From assembly GCA_019400425.1 (NCBI GenBank), contig JAFREE010000074.1:1-64000 (forward strand): DNA of 64,000 nucleotides, in the 5' to 3' direction. A program made the translations under genes and the position numbers. The notes beneath the pieces are model-generated. The model made no database searches and was not told the DNA's origin. It worked only from the letters and a program-made list of their open reading frames with translations. Below, piece after piece: positions 1 to 9,437 of this stretch (position 1 is the first letter of the stretch; each line of letters opens with the position of its first letter). The stretch is from Hymenochaete sp. R1. Taxonomy: Eukaryota > Basidiomycota > Agaricomycetes > Hymenochaetales > Hymenochaetaceae.

Positions 1-637
1 AGACTTATATTAGGGATTTTGTGAGCTGAAAATGCAAAGAATTGCTTAGAAATTTTTACCAATTTGTGACGCATTTACGAGGCTCATAAATTCTCATTTG
101 TCTGTAGTGAGGGTGCTAAAATCCTCTTATACCAAAACTCAAACGAACATAGGGCTTGGTTCAGAGCTGCTATTTGGTGTAAGCCGTCTCTTTCAAATTT
201 GTAGAAGCGCACGCGAGAGCTCATAACTTTTGAAAAGTGTCCAACATATGCAATGGAGGCGGAAAAGAACTTTTCGTCCTTGTTTACGAAGCAGATTTAT
301 CCACTCCCGTTCTCAAAGAAATCATCAGACGCGTACCGTGGAGCGACTCAAGCCCGTAGTGATTTGTAAAGTAATATCTTGCATTGTGCCATTTCGCGAC
401 TCCTAGTAATTAACCGTGGTTTGCACTCTTGTCCCACATACCATATATGAATTTGCGCCAGAAAATTTGTATCAACTTGAAGAAGTGTGAAAATTATTTA
501 CACGGCCTAGCACGAAAGAGAGTCGTTGCTGGCCAGCGGAACAAAGGAGAAGTCGAAATTTTATAAATCTCACTGCATGGAGGTCATCATGAATAACGTG
601 TTGCTAAAGAATTGTCTATGCCATTGATTTTTTACTG
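1..637. other. Left-edge intergenic stretch
   Basis: This is the 3' flank of the orphan gene that ends at 638. It is AT-rich and carries stops in all frames. I see no gene, RNA or repeat in it. Confidence 0.5.
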
Positions 638-2344
638 TTAAAAGTCGATTATAGTCTCATCGTCGGCGGGCCGGGAACTGACAGCTTTGAGATGTTTCTG
701 CCATTTCTGCTGATCCATGCATATACCACTCTCCTTGAAAATGGTATGCATCTCCTTCGCAAATCTGTATGTCTCGAGGACACTCTCCCTATCCTCTGAA
801 GCGGGGAAGTCCTTCACATACTTCGAAGCCCATTTGTAAGCCTCCAAAAGTTGAAGGAATACGAAGAAAATCCACGCTGTTGAAACTGCTCTGGTGTAGT
901 ACAACTCGCCCTTATCAAACTTACGAGGCTTTTCCCAATCACGGTCCCACATTTCGACACATTCTTTTTCTTCACGTTCCAAGTCTTTGAATGTGGTATC
1001 GTACCACTGCTTGCTTTCTTTACGGTCACCTGGGTTGAAAGAAGGCGGGATAGTGCCGTGGCAAACTCCCTTGGGCAAATCACGAATGGCATCTTTATAC
1101 AGAGTGGAAGCTTCCTGATCGCTGAGTTCCGAAGGCCCTTTATCAAAAATAGTTTTCTTCACATTCTCCCATGCCTTGAACTCTTTCGTGCGGACTTCCG
1201 TTGTGCAATCTTGGCCTCTGAATCTCCGAGTTCCGCGTCCGAACCAAAAGTGGCTGATATTCCACGCAACATGGACGACTTCGAAAGCGCGGCGGAATGG
1301 TGGGCTTTTCCTAGTCCCGTGAAACCAAGTAGCACGATCGCGGAAGGCCTGGGCTTTCATCATGGAAATTAGGGACTTTGCGGACAGAGAAGCCAAGATA
1401 ACGGAATCGTAATCAAGGGTCGGGGAACCGTCGGCGAGTTCATTATCAGTACGGCCTTCAGGACTGAATATGCTAGAAGCTTCGAGGTCGTCGTGCACTC
1501 GAAAGCAGAACTTGTCGAACGATTCGTAATGTTTGAAGTGGTCTCTGGGTAGACGGGAGTAGGCCAACTTGATTGTCTTCAAGTACAAGAAGTGGATAAG
1601 AAAGACCAAGTCGCTTGCCTCTTTGAGCTCAGTAAGCACACCCTTCTGAAGAGAATCAGGGCTCGAAACCTTCTCCTGCGACCCCACGATGTAAGACCGC
1701 ATTGCGAGACAGGCCTTGGAAAAATTATCGAATTCCTGAACCTCCTTCGAGAGAATGCGAATTTGAGCCTGAAGGTCCGTGGGTATCGACGGCGTGTTTG
1801 ATTGCGACGCTTCTCCGACACCTTTCCATTCCTCAAAGAGCTTCAAAGTGGTTTCAGGCCCTGGAGAGCGTCTCCGATGAACTGTGTCGAACAAGGCCTT
1901 GCGAAAAAGACGCGTGACCTCTTTCAAGGATCTGAAAGTCTCCCTATCCATAAGAAAAAGAAGAGCGGGATGATCAGCATGAGGGGGCGCCTCAAGATCT
2001 CGACGAAGTCGCAGATTGCCGTCGTCCCCCTCCGAGTCAGAGTCCTCATCCGAGTCAGAGTCCCCATCCAAGTCCCGAAATACTGCAGCTTGTTTCTTGC
2101 CAATAAACTCGAGTGTGTCTAAGTTTGAGATAGCAGTCATGTGCGAAAAGGCTGAGGTCTTCTTGTCGTCGAAGTTGAGAATCTTATTGTTATCGAAAGT
2201 GAAGGCCAGTTTGCGAGCAGCGCTACGCTCGGGGCTCCCATGCACCCTCTTCTTGCCACCACCGCCACCTCCTGGACTGTCGCTATCGTCATGCCCACGG
2301 TTTGCGCGGGAATGTTGGTTAGGCGGGGCACCAGAGTGACTCAT
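638..2344 (-). CDS. Orphan single-exon protein, 568 aa
   Basis: I do not recognise this protein. The open frame continues upstream to 2665, but the ATG at 2342-2344 is preferred because the residues before it look like translated 5' flank. The N-terminus is disordered, with a Gly run (about residues 25-30) and an Asp/Ser/Glu acidic tract (about 91-109). The remaining 450 residues are charged and look globular, with aromatic-rich segments and no signal peptide, membrane helix or catalytic motif that I can name. It has no introns, whereas nearly every other gene here has several. Its C-terminal end (motif QKWQKHLKAV) recurs as a broken copy at 16790-16935, so the family has been duplicated locally. 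It is probably a lineage-restricted nuclear or cytosolic protein. A real gene is likely because 568 codons are open, but the function is unknown. Confidence 0.7.
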   Translation of the reverse strand: MSHSGAPPNQHSRANRGHDDSDSPGGGGGGKKRVHGSPERSAARKLAFTFDNNKILNFDDKKTSAFSHMTAISNLDTLEFIGKKQAAVFRDLDGDSDSDEDSDSEGDDGNLRLRRDLEAPPHADHPALLFLMDRETFRSLKEVTRLFRKALFDTVHRRRSPGPETTLKLFEEWKGVGEASQSNTPSIPTDLQAQIRILSKEVQEFDNFSKACLAMRSYIVGSQEKVSSPDSLQKGVLTELKEASDLVFLIHFLYLKTIKLAYSRLPRDHFKHYESFDKFCFRVHDDLEASSIFSPEGRTDNELADGSPTLDYDSVILASLSAKSLISMMKAQAFRDRATWFHGTRKSPPFRRAFEVVHVAWNISHFWFGRGTRRFRGQDCTTEVRTKEFKAWENVKKTIFDKGPSELSDQEASTLYKDAIRDLPKGVCHGTIPPSFNPGDRKESKQWYDTTFKDLEREEKECVEMWDRDWEKPRKFDKGELYYTRAVSTAWIFFVFLQLLEAYKWASKYVKDFPASEDRESVLETYRFAKEMHTIFKESGICMDQQKWQKHLKAVSSRPADDETIIDF

Positions 2345-3582
2345 TACGATGAAGAGAGATGTACGTATGAGTGCGAGTGCGAGTGTGAGTGCGCTTCTCA
2401 GAGGAGGTAAAGAGCAGTGAGTGACCTGAGGATGGAATCGCAAGCCTTTTATCGACCTCTTTACCAAGCGAGAGTAAAACGCAAAGCTAGTGTTGCTCCT
2501 TTCACTCGATTGCCGCCACATCACGCCACTTCCAATTACGGAGAAGCCTGCGTTTCTTTGCACCCCAGATTCGGCATAACATTCACCATAGCGATATCTC
2601 ATTTTGCCATGGTTCATTTCAACTACAAGCCCTGTTATCGCCTGAGTAGGAGCGATCACGTTCAACCGGGTGCGATGATGATCAGGTAAGTAGCTACATA
2701 GAAACCCAAAGAGAGTCTCTGTTGTTGCATCCAGCGGTCGATAAAGGGCAGACTCCTGACCGGAAGAATAGTGTGGCTAGTCAACGTTCACTATCTGCAA
2801 CGGTAAGGATTCAATAGGACGCACCAGTGAAAGGCATGCTACGCGCATCCAATGTGTTGAATGATTGTGATCGGATGCATCCGAGTCTTAACTCTATGCA
2901 GATAGGGTCCATAGGGACCATAGGGTCGTACGTGTACTATTGACCGATTCGCGTGGGGCAAATTTAAGATGAGGGAGGTATAGTAGATTTTCCATAAAAT
3001 ATTAGAGCTGATGCCTGGTATCGTTCGCCAGAGCGCCTGAGAGTTAGCTTTCAATGGACTTAGATTGAGGAAGGTGTCTTGAAATTGAATCAACTTGGGA
3101 ATGCGGTTATTTCCGCGGATCCGTCGATCACCTGCTCTTACGGGAAGGTTGAATTTGAATCTGAAAAGGTTTCTTCTCGTTGACGTGTTGTCCTATCTAT
3201 TCTGAGAAGTTTTTCATCCGTTTACACTGCCTATTTGCCTGTTCTTGACAACATCGAGCGTCAATAGAGGCGAACATGGGTCCAAGTAGACTCAAAAGGG
3301 TGCTTCTTGTACCGCCTCACACTCACGCTCTGGCCAACTTCGATGGCCTCGTGTTCGAATGGATATAAAGATAAAGATATTAGCGCTCCCCAATCTCTTT
3401 CCATCTCTTCAATTTCCCTTAGGTATACTCTCGTCTTCTGGATACGAACAATACCGCACGGATCTGGTGTTCTGATCGCGAGCCCTTATTCGACCTGTGA
3501 CCAGAAACTCGTTCAGTTCCTTCGAGCAGCGCGGCCGCATCTGAAGCAGGAGCTCCAAGAATTCGGACATACGCACGCGACA
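2345..3582. other. Divergent intergenic region
   Basis: This is shared upstream DNA of the orphan gene (-) and the pseudokinase gene (+). It holds only short frames. A near-perfect local repeat of the hexamer-like unit 'tagggtccatagggaccatagggtc' type lies near 2904-2928. I see no gene. Confidence 0.4.
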
Positions 3583-5389
3583 ATGGGTGAGCATGACCAA
3601 CTCAGTAACGGGAATATAGCTGATTTTCTTTTTAGATCCATCCAATGTCATTGACACGGCAGGGTTAATCAAAGAGATCATCGATTTCGTTCGTGGGGTT
3701 CGTGACGCTGAAGAACGCTATCGGGATCAGCTCTTCCACGGCGAGCAGTTGATCCGGGATATAGACGCCTATGCTCGTATCATCCAGCAAAAGTCGTACT
3801 CGAAGAAGGAAGAAGGAGACTTGCGACGGCTGCTCGATCAGGCCAACACGTACTGCAACATTGTGGCAAGGAAGCTGGACAAATGGTGTATGAGCTCCCA
3901 GAGAGATCCGAGTGCAGGGAAATACGAGGATAAATCTTCGTTCAGTCATGCTGTACGTTTGCAAGAGAAACCCGGACGGCGAGGCAGTGCTTCGAAACCT
4001 GAAGTCACGTCGGCTCGTGGCTCGGTCGAGTCCCTGCACGATTTACTTTCTGTCTGCGCTTCTTTCTACTCGACGATGCGCCGGAAGGGAGCGACGTGGA
4101 ATCTCGAAGCTCGCAGGCTCGCTCATAGTCTTTATCAGAAAGTGATCTACCAATGCTCTGCTGGCGCTGACCTGGACAGCGCCATGAAGAGACTTGAGGA
4201 TGCTCGTAATCTCCTGTCCCAGCGAGTTCAGATGTCAGATAATCTTTATCTTTTGGACTTCCTTCCAGAAATCAAAGGATTTATCGCTAACGCGATTAAG
4301 AAACTACAGCCATCGAGCGATTCTACGAACAGCCTGAGAGTCCGTGATAGTGCAGGACTCAGGTTCTCTCCAATAGATCGCGCCGACAACACATGTATTT
4401 TCTCTTTTATCGAGGAAGGGGTATACAAAGGATGTGTACTCAACCAGCGTAACGCGGAGCCCGATAACACTGTGGATATAACAGAACGTCTGGCGCAGAT
4501 TCTCTCCGAAGACGGGCGTCCGGTAGTGGACCAAGTCAACCGGAAATCGGACCCGCCCATCGGTCTGCCCACTTGCCTCGGCTACACACCTCCGGATACC
4601 GACTCAGGGCATGGTCTCATCTTCCATGTACCAAAGCACCACAGGCCAGTTACCCTCCGGCAACTACTCGTTGACGAGAGTACTGCGCGACATTCCATTG
4701 ACCGTCGGCTCGACTTTGCATTCAAGCTCGCTACCTCTGTGTATATCCTTCACTGTGTCGGTGTCACCCATCGATCTGTTACACCCGAGTCAGTTATTGT
4801 CATGGAGAATACAAACTGCCCTCGCTTTGACTCGGTGACAAATACGTACGATCTCGGCGCGCCGTTGCTGGCTGGGTTCCATGGCTCGCGATACGATAAC
4901 TTGCAGGAAGATGGGCCGGAGAAGTCGACATTCGAGAAGCGTATGAAAGGACGACTATTTAGCCACCCTTCCCACGTCGCACTTAAGAAGGACGCGCTGG
5001 CACCCAACACAGAGTACGACATCTTTTGCCTTGGACTTTGCCTTTTCGAAACTGGGCTTTGGAGGTCGATGTTTCGATTGGTGAACGATACGTACGAGTT
5101 GGATGACTGGGCGGCCGACATATTCGCACCTTCGACATCAGAATCAAGCTTTCGCCAAAGTTGGCCGGTGTCCGTACGACGCGACAAGATCAAGGAAGCG
5201 GCGTCGAAGAGTCTACCATTGCGTATGGGGAATGATTATACCAAAATTGTCATGGCATGCCTTGAGTTTGGGGGGGAAGGCAGATTAGCTATGACAAATG
5301 AGGAGATCAACCAAGATTTTCAACAGACGATTATCATGGAGCTTCGCCGCTTGCAAGTCCGCAGGTCGCCTGAAGGTCTCGGCACATGA
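3583..5389 (+). CDS. HeLo-like N-terminus plus fungal pseudokinase (DUF7580-like), 585 aa
   Basis: Exons are 3583-3586 and 3636-5389. Exon 1 is only ATGG. The intron (GTGAGC to TTTTTAG, 49 nt) contains an in-frame stop, so the body has no Met of its own before about residue 87. Residues 2-90 are predicted helical and charged, like the HeLo or HeLo-like domains of fungal cell-death proteins. Residues of about 220-570 resemble the kinase-like domain that accompanies them, with the typical 'YDIFCLGLCLFETGLW' helix-F segment. The catalytic loop reads HRS (His380-Arg-Ser382) instead of HRD, and 'LAGFHG' stands where DFG is expected, so it should lack phosphotransfer activity. Family knowledge suggests a role in self/non-self recognition or programmed cell death signalling at a membrane. 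The family is recognised with moderate confidence; the function is inferred. Confidence 0.75.
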
Positions 5390-5657
5390 TTGTCAGTTTT
5401 TCTTTGCTGCACCATTCCATATAATTGCTACATATATACATGCTTTCGAGTCGACCTTTAGCCGCATTAGCGTCGTCCTTTTAGTCAGTACAAATAATAA
5501 CTTATGCACTGTCTAGTATTATAATTGGTGAAGAATTCCTTCGTTTAAATAATAATTAAGATTGTACAAATTCGAATAAAACCGCGCGATTTTTTTTGAG
5601 AAAAAAACTAAAGCACCTTCGTTAGCAATATGGTCATACATTCCGATAAATTTCCAT

Positions 5658-7920
5658 TCAATCCGCTGTCCGGATAATGAGCAATGGGTTCACCACACTT
5701 TCTTCAGTAATCCCTCCTCTAGCCAATCTTTTCTGGAGCGTTTCATAAACCACCAGATGGTGACTTATCTTCTTGTCACGGCCCTCCCGGGCCAAAGCGG
5801 AGTCAACCCATATTTCTTGCATTCTCGGAGCCGCTCTTTTCAACGCTGCCAACAGCGGGACTGTAGTCTTCAGAGGGACATCGCCTTTGATCCACCAATT
5901 TTCGAGTGCCCTCATGAGGTAAACTAAGCGGTTTGGTTTTGAGCACGACGTAGTATTATCGTTAAGGATGTACGCACGGCAGTAAAGTTCATCGTCGTCA
6001 GGTAGCTTCTGCGCCGCTTTCCAATATAGCTCAGCCGTCTCGCCCAAAAGCCTCTTGCGTTCTTGTTCATCGTTGCGTCTTATCATGCTTTTTCGTACGT
6101 AAGCTTGCGTGCTTTTTAGCCCGACGTCAGATGCGAACTTAAATCATAATATTGCAAATGGACATACGTCAGAGCCTTGGCAGCTGGGTAGGCATAAAAG
6201 GCTAAATGGAAAGGTTCGCCCTCCTCGATTATTGTGAGATAACCCAATTTGTTACGAGCACTGATGACGCCATCGTAAAGTTCTTTGGCCTTTGACTCGA
6301 GCTTCTCAAGGCTAAACTGAGAGTCTTTCCCACCTGTTAAGGCATGCCCCTATCGCGACATTTCAGTAAGCATAGTGTTTGTCGAGTGAGAGAAACAAAT
6401 ACTCTGATTAGCGTTTCAAGATAAACCGACTGGATGCCAAAGAGAAACGTCGCCTCAAAAATCGAGCCTCTTTCATCTTTTGGAAGATGCCCCCAACGAG
6501 ATCGTCCCTCTTTTACGACATCTATGGCTTTTTCATGGTACTGCATCCCTATAGCATGGCATCGCTCGAAGTCTGAAGCAATGAAAGCTCGTATAATCCA
6601 TGCTCTGTAATGCATTCTGTGAGATGCATGTCGCGACAACGTACATTGAAGGCGTACCTCACAGTGATGGAAAGCGCAGGGCGAATTTTATCCCAACCTT
6701 CTGCCTTGACGCGCTTTTCGGCCTCGGAAATAATGGAATCCGGTTCCATTTCAAACCAAGGAATTACATCGCAGTGCGTCGCTTCAAACATAGCTAGAAT
6801 CACCCGGAACTTTGTTTAGTTCCAGTCAAGCTTCCCTTACCATCAGTATGACTCGCCTTGTTGATTGATCTTCGTAAACCAGGCCGATTCGTGGATGTAG
6901 TCGAAACAACGACGATCCGAGAGTATTGCATTGCTGTAGTGAGTTAGTACCTATTTCATCATTCAATAAACGACATTTTGAACTCTGCAGAAACACGCAC
7001 TTCCGTTTTACCAAAGAAAATCTTTGAGCCTCCCTCCCAACTCTTAGTACTTAGCCTTAGCATGGCCAAGCCCTGTTCCCCCTCCATTAAATCCTACGAG
7101 CATTGGTTCATTGAACATATACAGGTCTCAAAATACGAATGACTCACACTCCCGGCCATATTTATCACGTGCGCCTAAACACATGCAGAATGAGTAAATA
7201 GCAAAACATGACTTTGCTGGCAAACGCACGCTCGATTTGACCAAGTCGAGAAATTTCCCCGCAGCAATCTTAGACAATATGTAATGTCGCGCCCGCTCCC
7301 ACGGTTTCTGGCTGGTCGATTTTGCACTGTTGCGAGAGGCTTCAATTTGCTTTTGCTCTAATGCCATGCCTTGTTTCGCATCTTTGATGCCCTTTTCATA
7401 GTTCTCTCTCTGTATCTTCCCCGTTGCATCCAAGGCGCCATCTGACAGTGTGGAAAGTGCCTTCTTATAGCATTCTATCGCAAGCTCCCAAGAGCCTAGA
7501 ACCTATACACACGTTAGACTACCCTTTATCGACGGTAGAAAGGCCTTGACTGACTCTTTGAGCGTCCCCACATCGGCCCCACGCTTTAGTATAGCTCGGG
7601 TCGATATCCGTTGCCTTTTTGGATATGTAAGGCTTTGAGTGACTATGGAAGGACCGGATTACTTACTTTCTTCGCGTCGAAAAATGTGAGAAGACACCTT
7701 GATGAAAGGTGTGAATTAGGTCGAGTAAAATCTTTGAGGTAAAGACTCACTTTCCCATAGCAAATGAGCAGGCGGCACGATTAGAGTAAATGATAGCATT
7801 CTGGTCGTCTAGTTCCAGAGCTTGGGAATATTTCTTGTGAGCTTGGTCATATTTTTTCGCCTTGTAGAGCCTATTTCCTTCCTCTTTGAGGTCGTAAGCT
7901 CTTGCCTTATCACTGGACAT
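5658..7920 (-). CDS. TPR repeat protein, tandem paralog A, 555 aa
   Basis: There are 12 exons: 5658-5923, 5978-6111, 6168-6349, 6403-6604, 6658-6793, 6857-6950, 7001-7093, 7148-7174, 7230-7502, 7555-7614, 7667-7697, 7751-7920. Residues 1-120 hold about three TPR motifs of the STI1/Hsp-cochaperone type (KEEGNRLYKAKKYDQAHKKY, then YSNRAACSFAMGK, then AWGRCGDAQ). The remaining 430 residues are helical with no domain I can name; they contain the signature LENWWIKGDVPLKTT near the C-terminus. Exon count, phases and most exon lengths match paralog B at 9438-11697, so this is a tandem duplication. Intron 7 starts GC (AAG|GCGAGT at 6857/6856) and no GT alternative keeps the frame open. TPR2 is degraded (KCLLTFFDAKK where B has KYLDASSDAKK), which may mean relaxed constraint. 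It is likely a cytosolic protein-binding scaffold. Confidence 0.8.
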
Positions 7921-8040
7921 GGTCTTGACTTAAATGATTATCAACCTGAAGATATGCGGAGTTAGTGTGCTTGCTCACCTGAGAGTTCGAGAGCAAGCTG
8001 TGGATGGGGATTCGCTTGTAGGTAGTTGGGTTGGATGCGA

Positions 8041-8115
8041 CTTTAAAGGCTAAGACGGGACAAAGGCGTGGGTGGCGACGCTGGACCAATAAAGGGGAAC
8101 GTGGACGTGTTTTGA
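8041..8115 (-). promoter_or_regulatory. Duplicated upstream segment of TPR paralog A, with CCAAT box
   Basis: The stretch 'gcgtgggtggcgacg...accaata...aacgtggacgtgtttt' lies about 120-195 bp upstream of the paralog A start. It matches the corresponding position upstream of paralog B (11811-11890). The shared pieces are gcgtggg, cgacg, accaat and acgtgga. It includes a CCAAT pentamer. The conservation is seen directly; promoter function is inferred. Confidence 0.45.
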
Positions 8116-8376
8116 AGCATTATTGAAGGTGTTTGTGGTCGCATGCCAGTGGCTCATACGACCGTCATTATAAGTGTTATATTGTGCTTCGCATTGTAAG
8201 TTCAGTTGTCGTGGTATAATGTGACTGCATTGTGGTGTATTATCAGGTTGAAGGTCCTGTACCGCGGCCTGAAGAAGCCTGATTCTGGGGAGAGAATTAG
8301 CAACCTTTTCGTGGCCCGGGATCATACTTCCGAAACTGCAGACCTACCAATTAGCGGCGCATAACCTCATTATAAA

Positions 8377-8688
8377 ATGTTAGTATTCATGCGTTCAATA
8401 ATGCATAGCAGGGAACCACACTTTGTGGCCAAAGCCCTTCCAACGCTATCCGAGTCTTCATTCCCAGAAGAAAACCTCGAGCATAGCCACTGCACTACAT
8501 ACCCGAGGCTTCCAATGCTACAAGGGGCTATCCTACCCATTGGTATGATTGGTTGCATCGAACTCCCTACCACACACAAGGCGGCAGTCACTTCGCTTTG
8601 TGATGACGCCAATCTCGTGAACACCATGAAGGCAATCTACGTAGAAGGCGTGTCCGGAATCGATCGACTACCCTTTGGAAGCTGTTGA
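8377..8688 (+). other. Unassigned 103-codon open frame, possible gene fragment
   Basis: An ATG-started frame ends in TGA beside the hairpin element. The translation has a protein-like composition (for example LPIGMIGCIELPTTHKAAV) but matches nothing I recognise. The opposite strand is also open over much of it. It could be a stranded exon of a lost gene or chance. I do not call it a gene. Confidence 0.2.
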
Positions 8689-8704
8689 TTCAGTAGCATC
8701 ATAG

Positions 8705-8879
8705 GCTCCGTTCGGTAGCGTTGCTAATAGGTTGCTTGCCAGTGCTAGCTACGCTAAACACGAATAGGTTCCCATGCGTTGTAGGGCAATTGAACACGCG
8801 GAAAGCAAGTTCAGCTCTAAGCATGGGAACCTATTCGTTTTAAGCATAGTTGGCTGTTAGCAACGCTGCCGAACAGAGC
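8705..8879. repeat. MITE-like imperfect palindrome, about 175 bp
   Basis: The outer arms 8705-8727 (gctccgttcggtagcgttgc...) and 8857-8879 pair with two mismatches in 23 nt. The inner arms 8761-8777 (cgaataggttcccatgc) and 8821-8837 are perfect inverted copies over 17 nt. The segments between the outer and inner arms also pair imperfectly. There is no coding capacity. This is the form of a non-autonomous hairpin (MITE-like) element. A clear target-site duplication is not evident. It sits between the two tandem TPR genes. Confidence 0.7.
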
Positions 8880-9437
8880 TCCAACGATATTGACCCAGGA
8901 AGAGTGGTTTCTATAATCTCATTGAAATTGTCGCCTGCTTTAGGACAAAGACTTTAAGAGTACTCCGATCCAGCCTCGATGTTCCCGAATCACAGATCAA
9001 GGGCTTTACGAATTGCCTTTGTTCCGCAATCATGCTTTCTCCCCATCACTGGCAGCTGACAGAATTTATTTCAGTGATGTTGTGGCGATCTGAGCTTCTT
9101 GCATTTTGAGCACCGGAGATGAGGTGACATTGGCCTCTTCAAGCTATCTTGATGAAAGAATGCAACGATTCAGTGCGAAGGAAAGTCCTGAAATGATAGC
9201 TGGATGTGAACGTGCGACGCGTGTAAAGCAAACCAAATTGACGGCTATTAAATGAAGAGCATACTTATCATTAGCGGATCGATTGCTGCACAAAAGGCGT
9301 CAAGCCTTGCCGTCCCTTTCTTCGTAGAAAACCGGTCAGTATATCCGAATAAAAGAGTGCTGATTTTCCAATATCAAAGTGCACTTCCATTAGCAAACAA
9401 ACACGCATGTAGATTCCGATAAACTCCCATTCCGCGT

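Larger units (their letters stand above)
7921..9437. other. Intergenic region between TPR paralogs
   Basis: It holds the duplicated promoter segment of paralog A (8041-8115), an unassigned 103-codon frame (8377-8688) and a hairpin element (8705-8879). From about 8890 to 9437 I see nothing but the 3' flank of paralog B. Confidence 0.5.

Noticed and set aside
2345..2665. Upstream extension of the 638-2344 frame to 675 aa
   Set aside because: The extra 107 residues read like translated flanking DNA, and the ATG at 2342-2344 is followed immediately by a typical disordered N-terminus.
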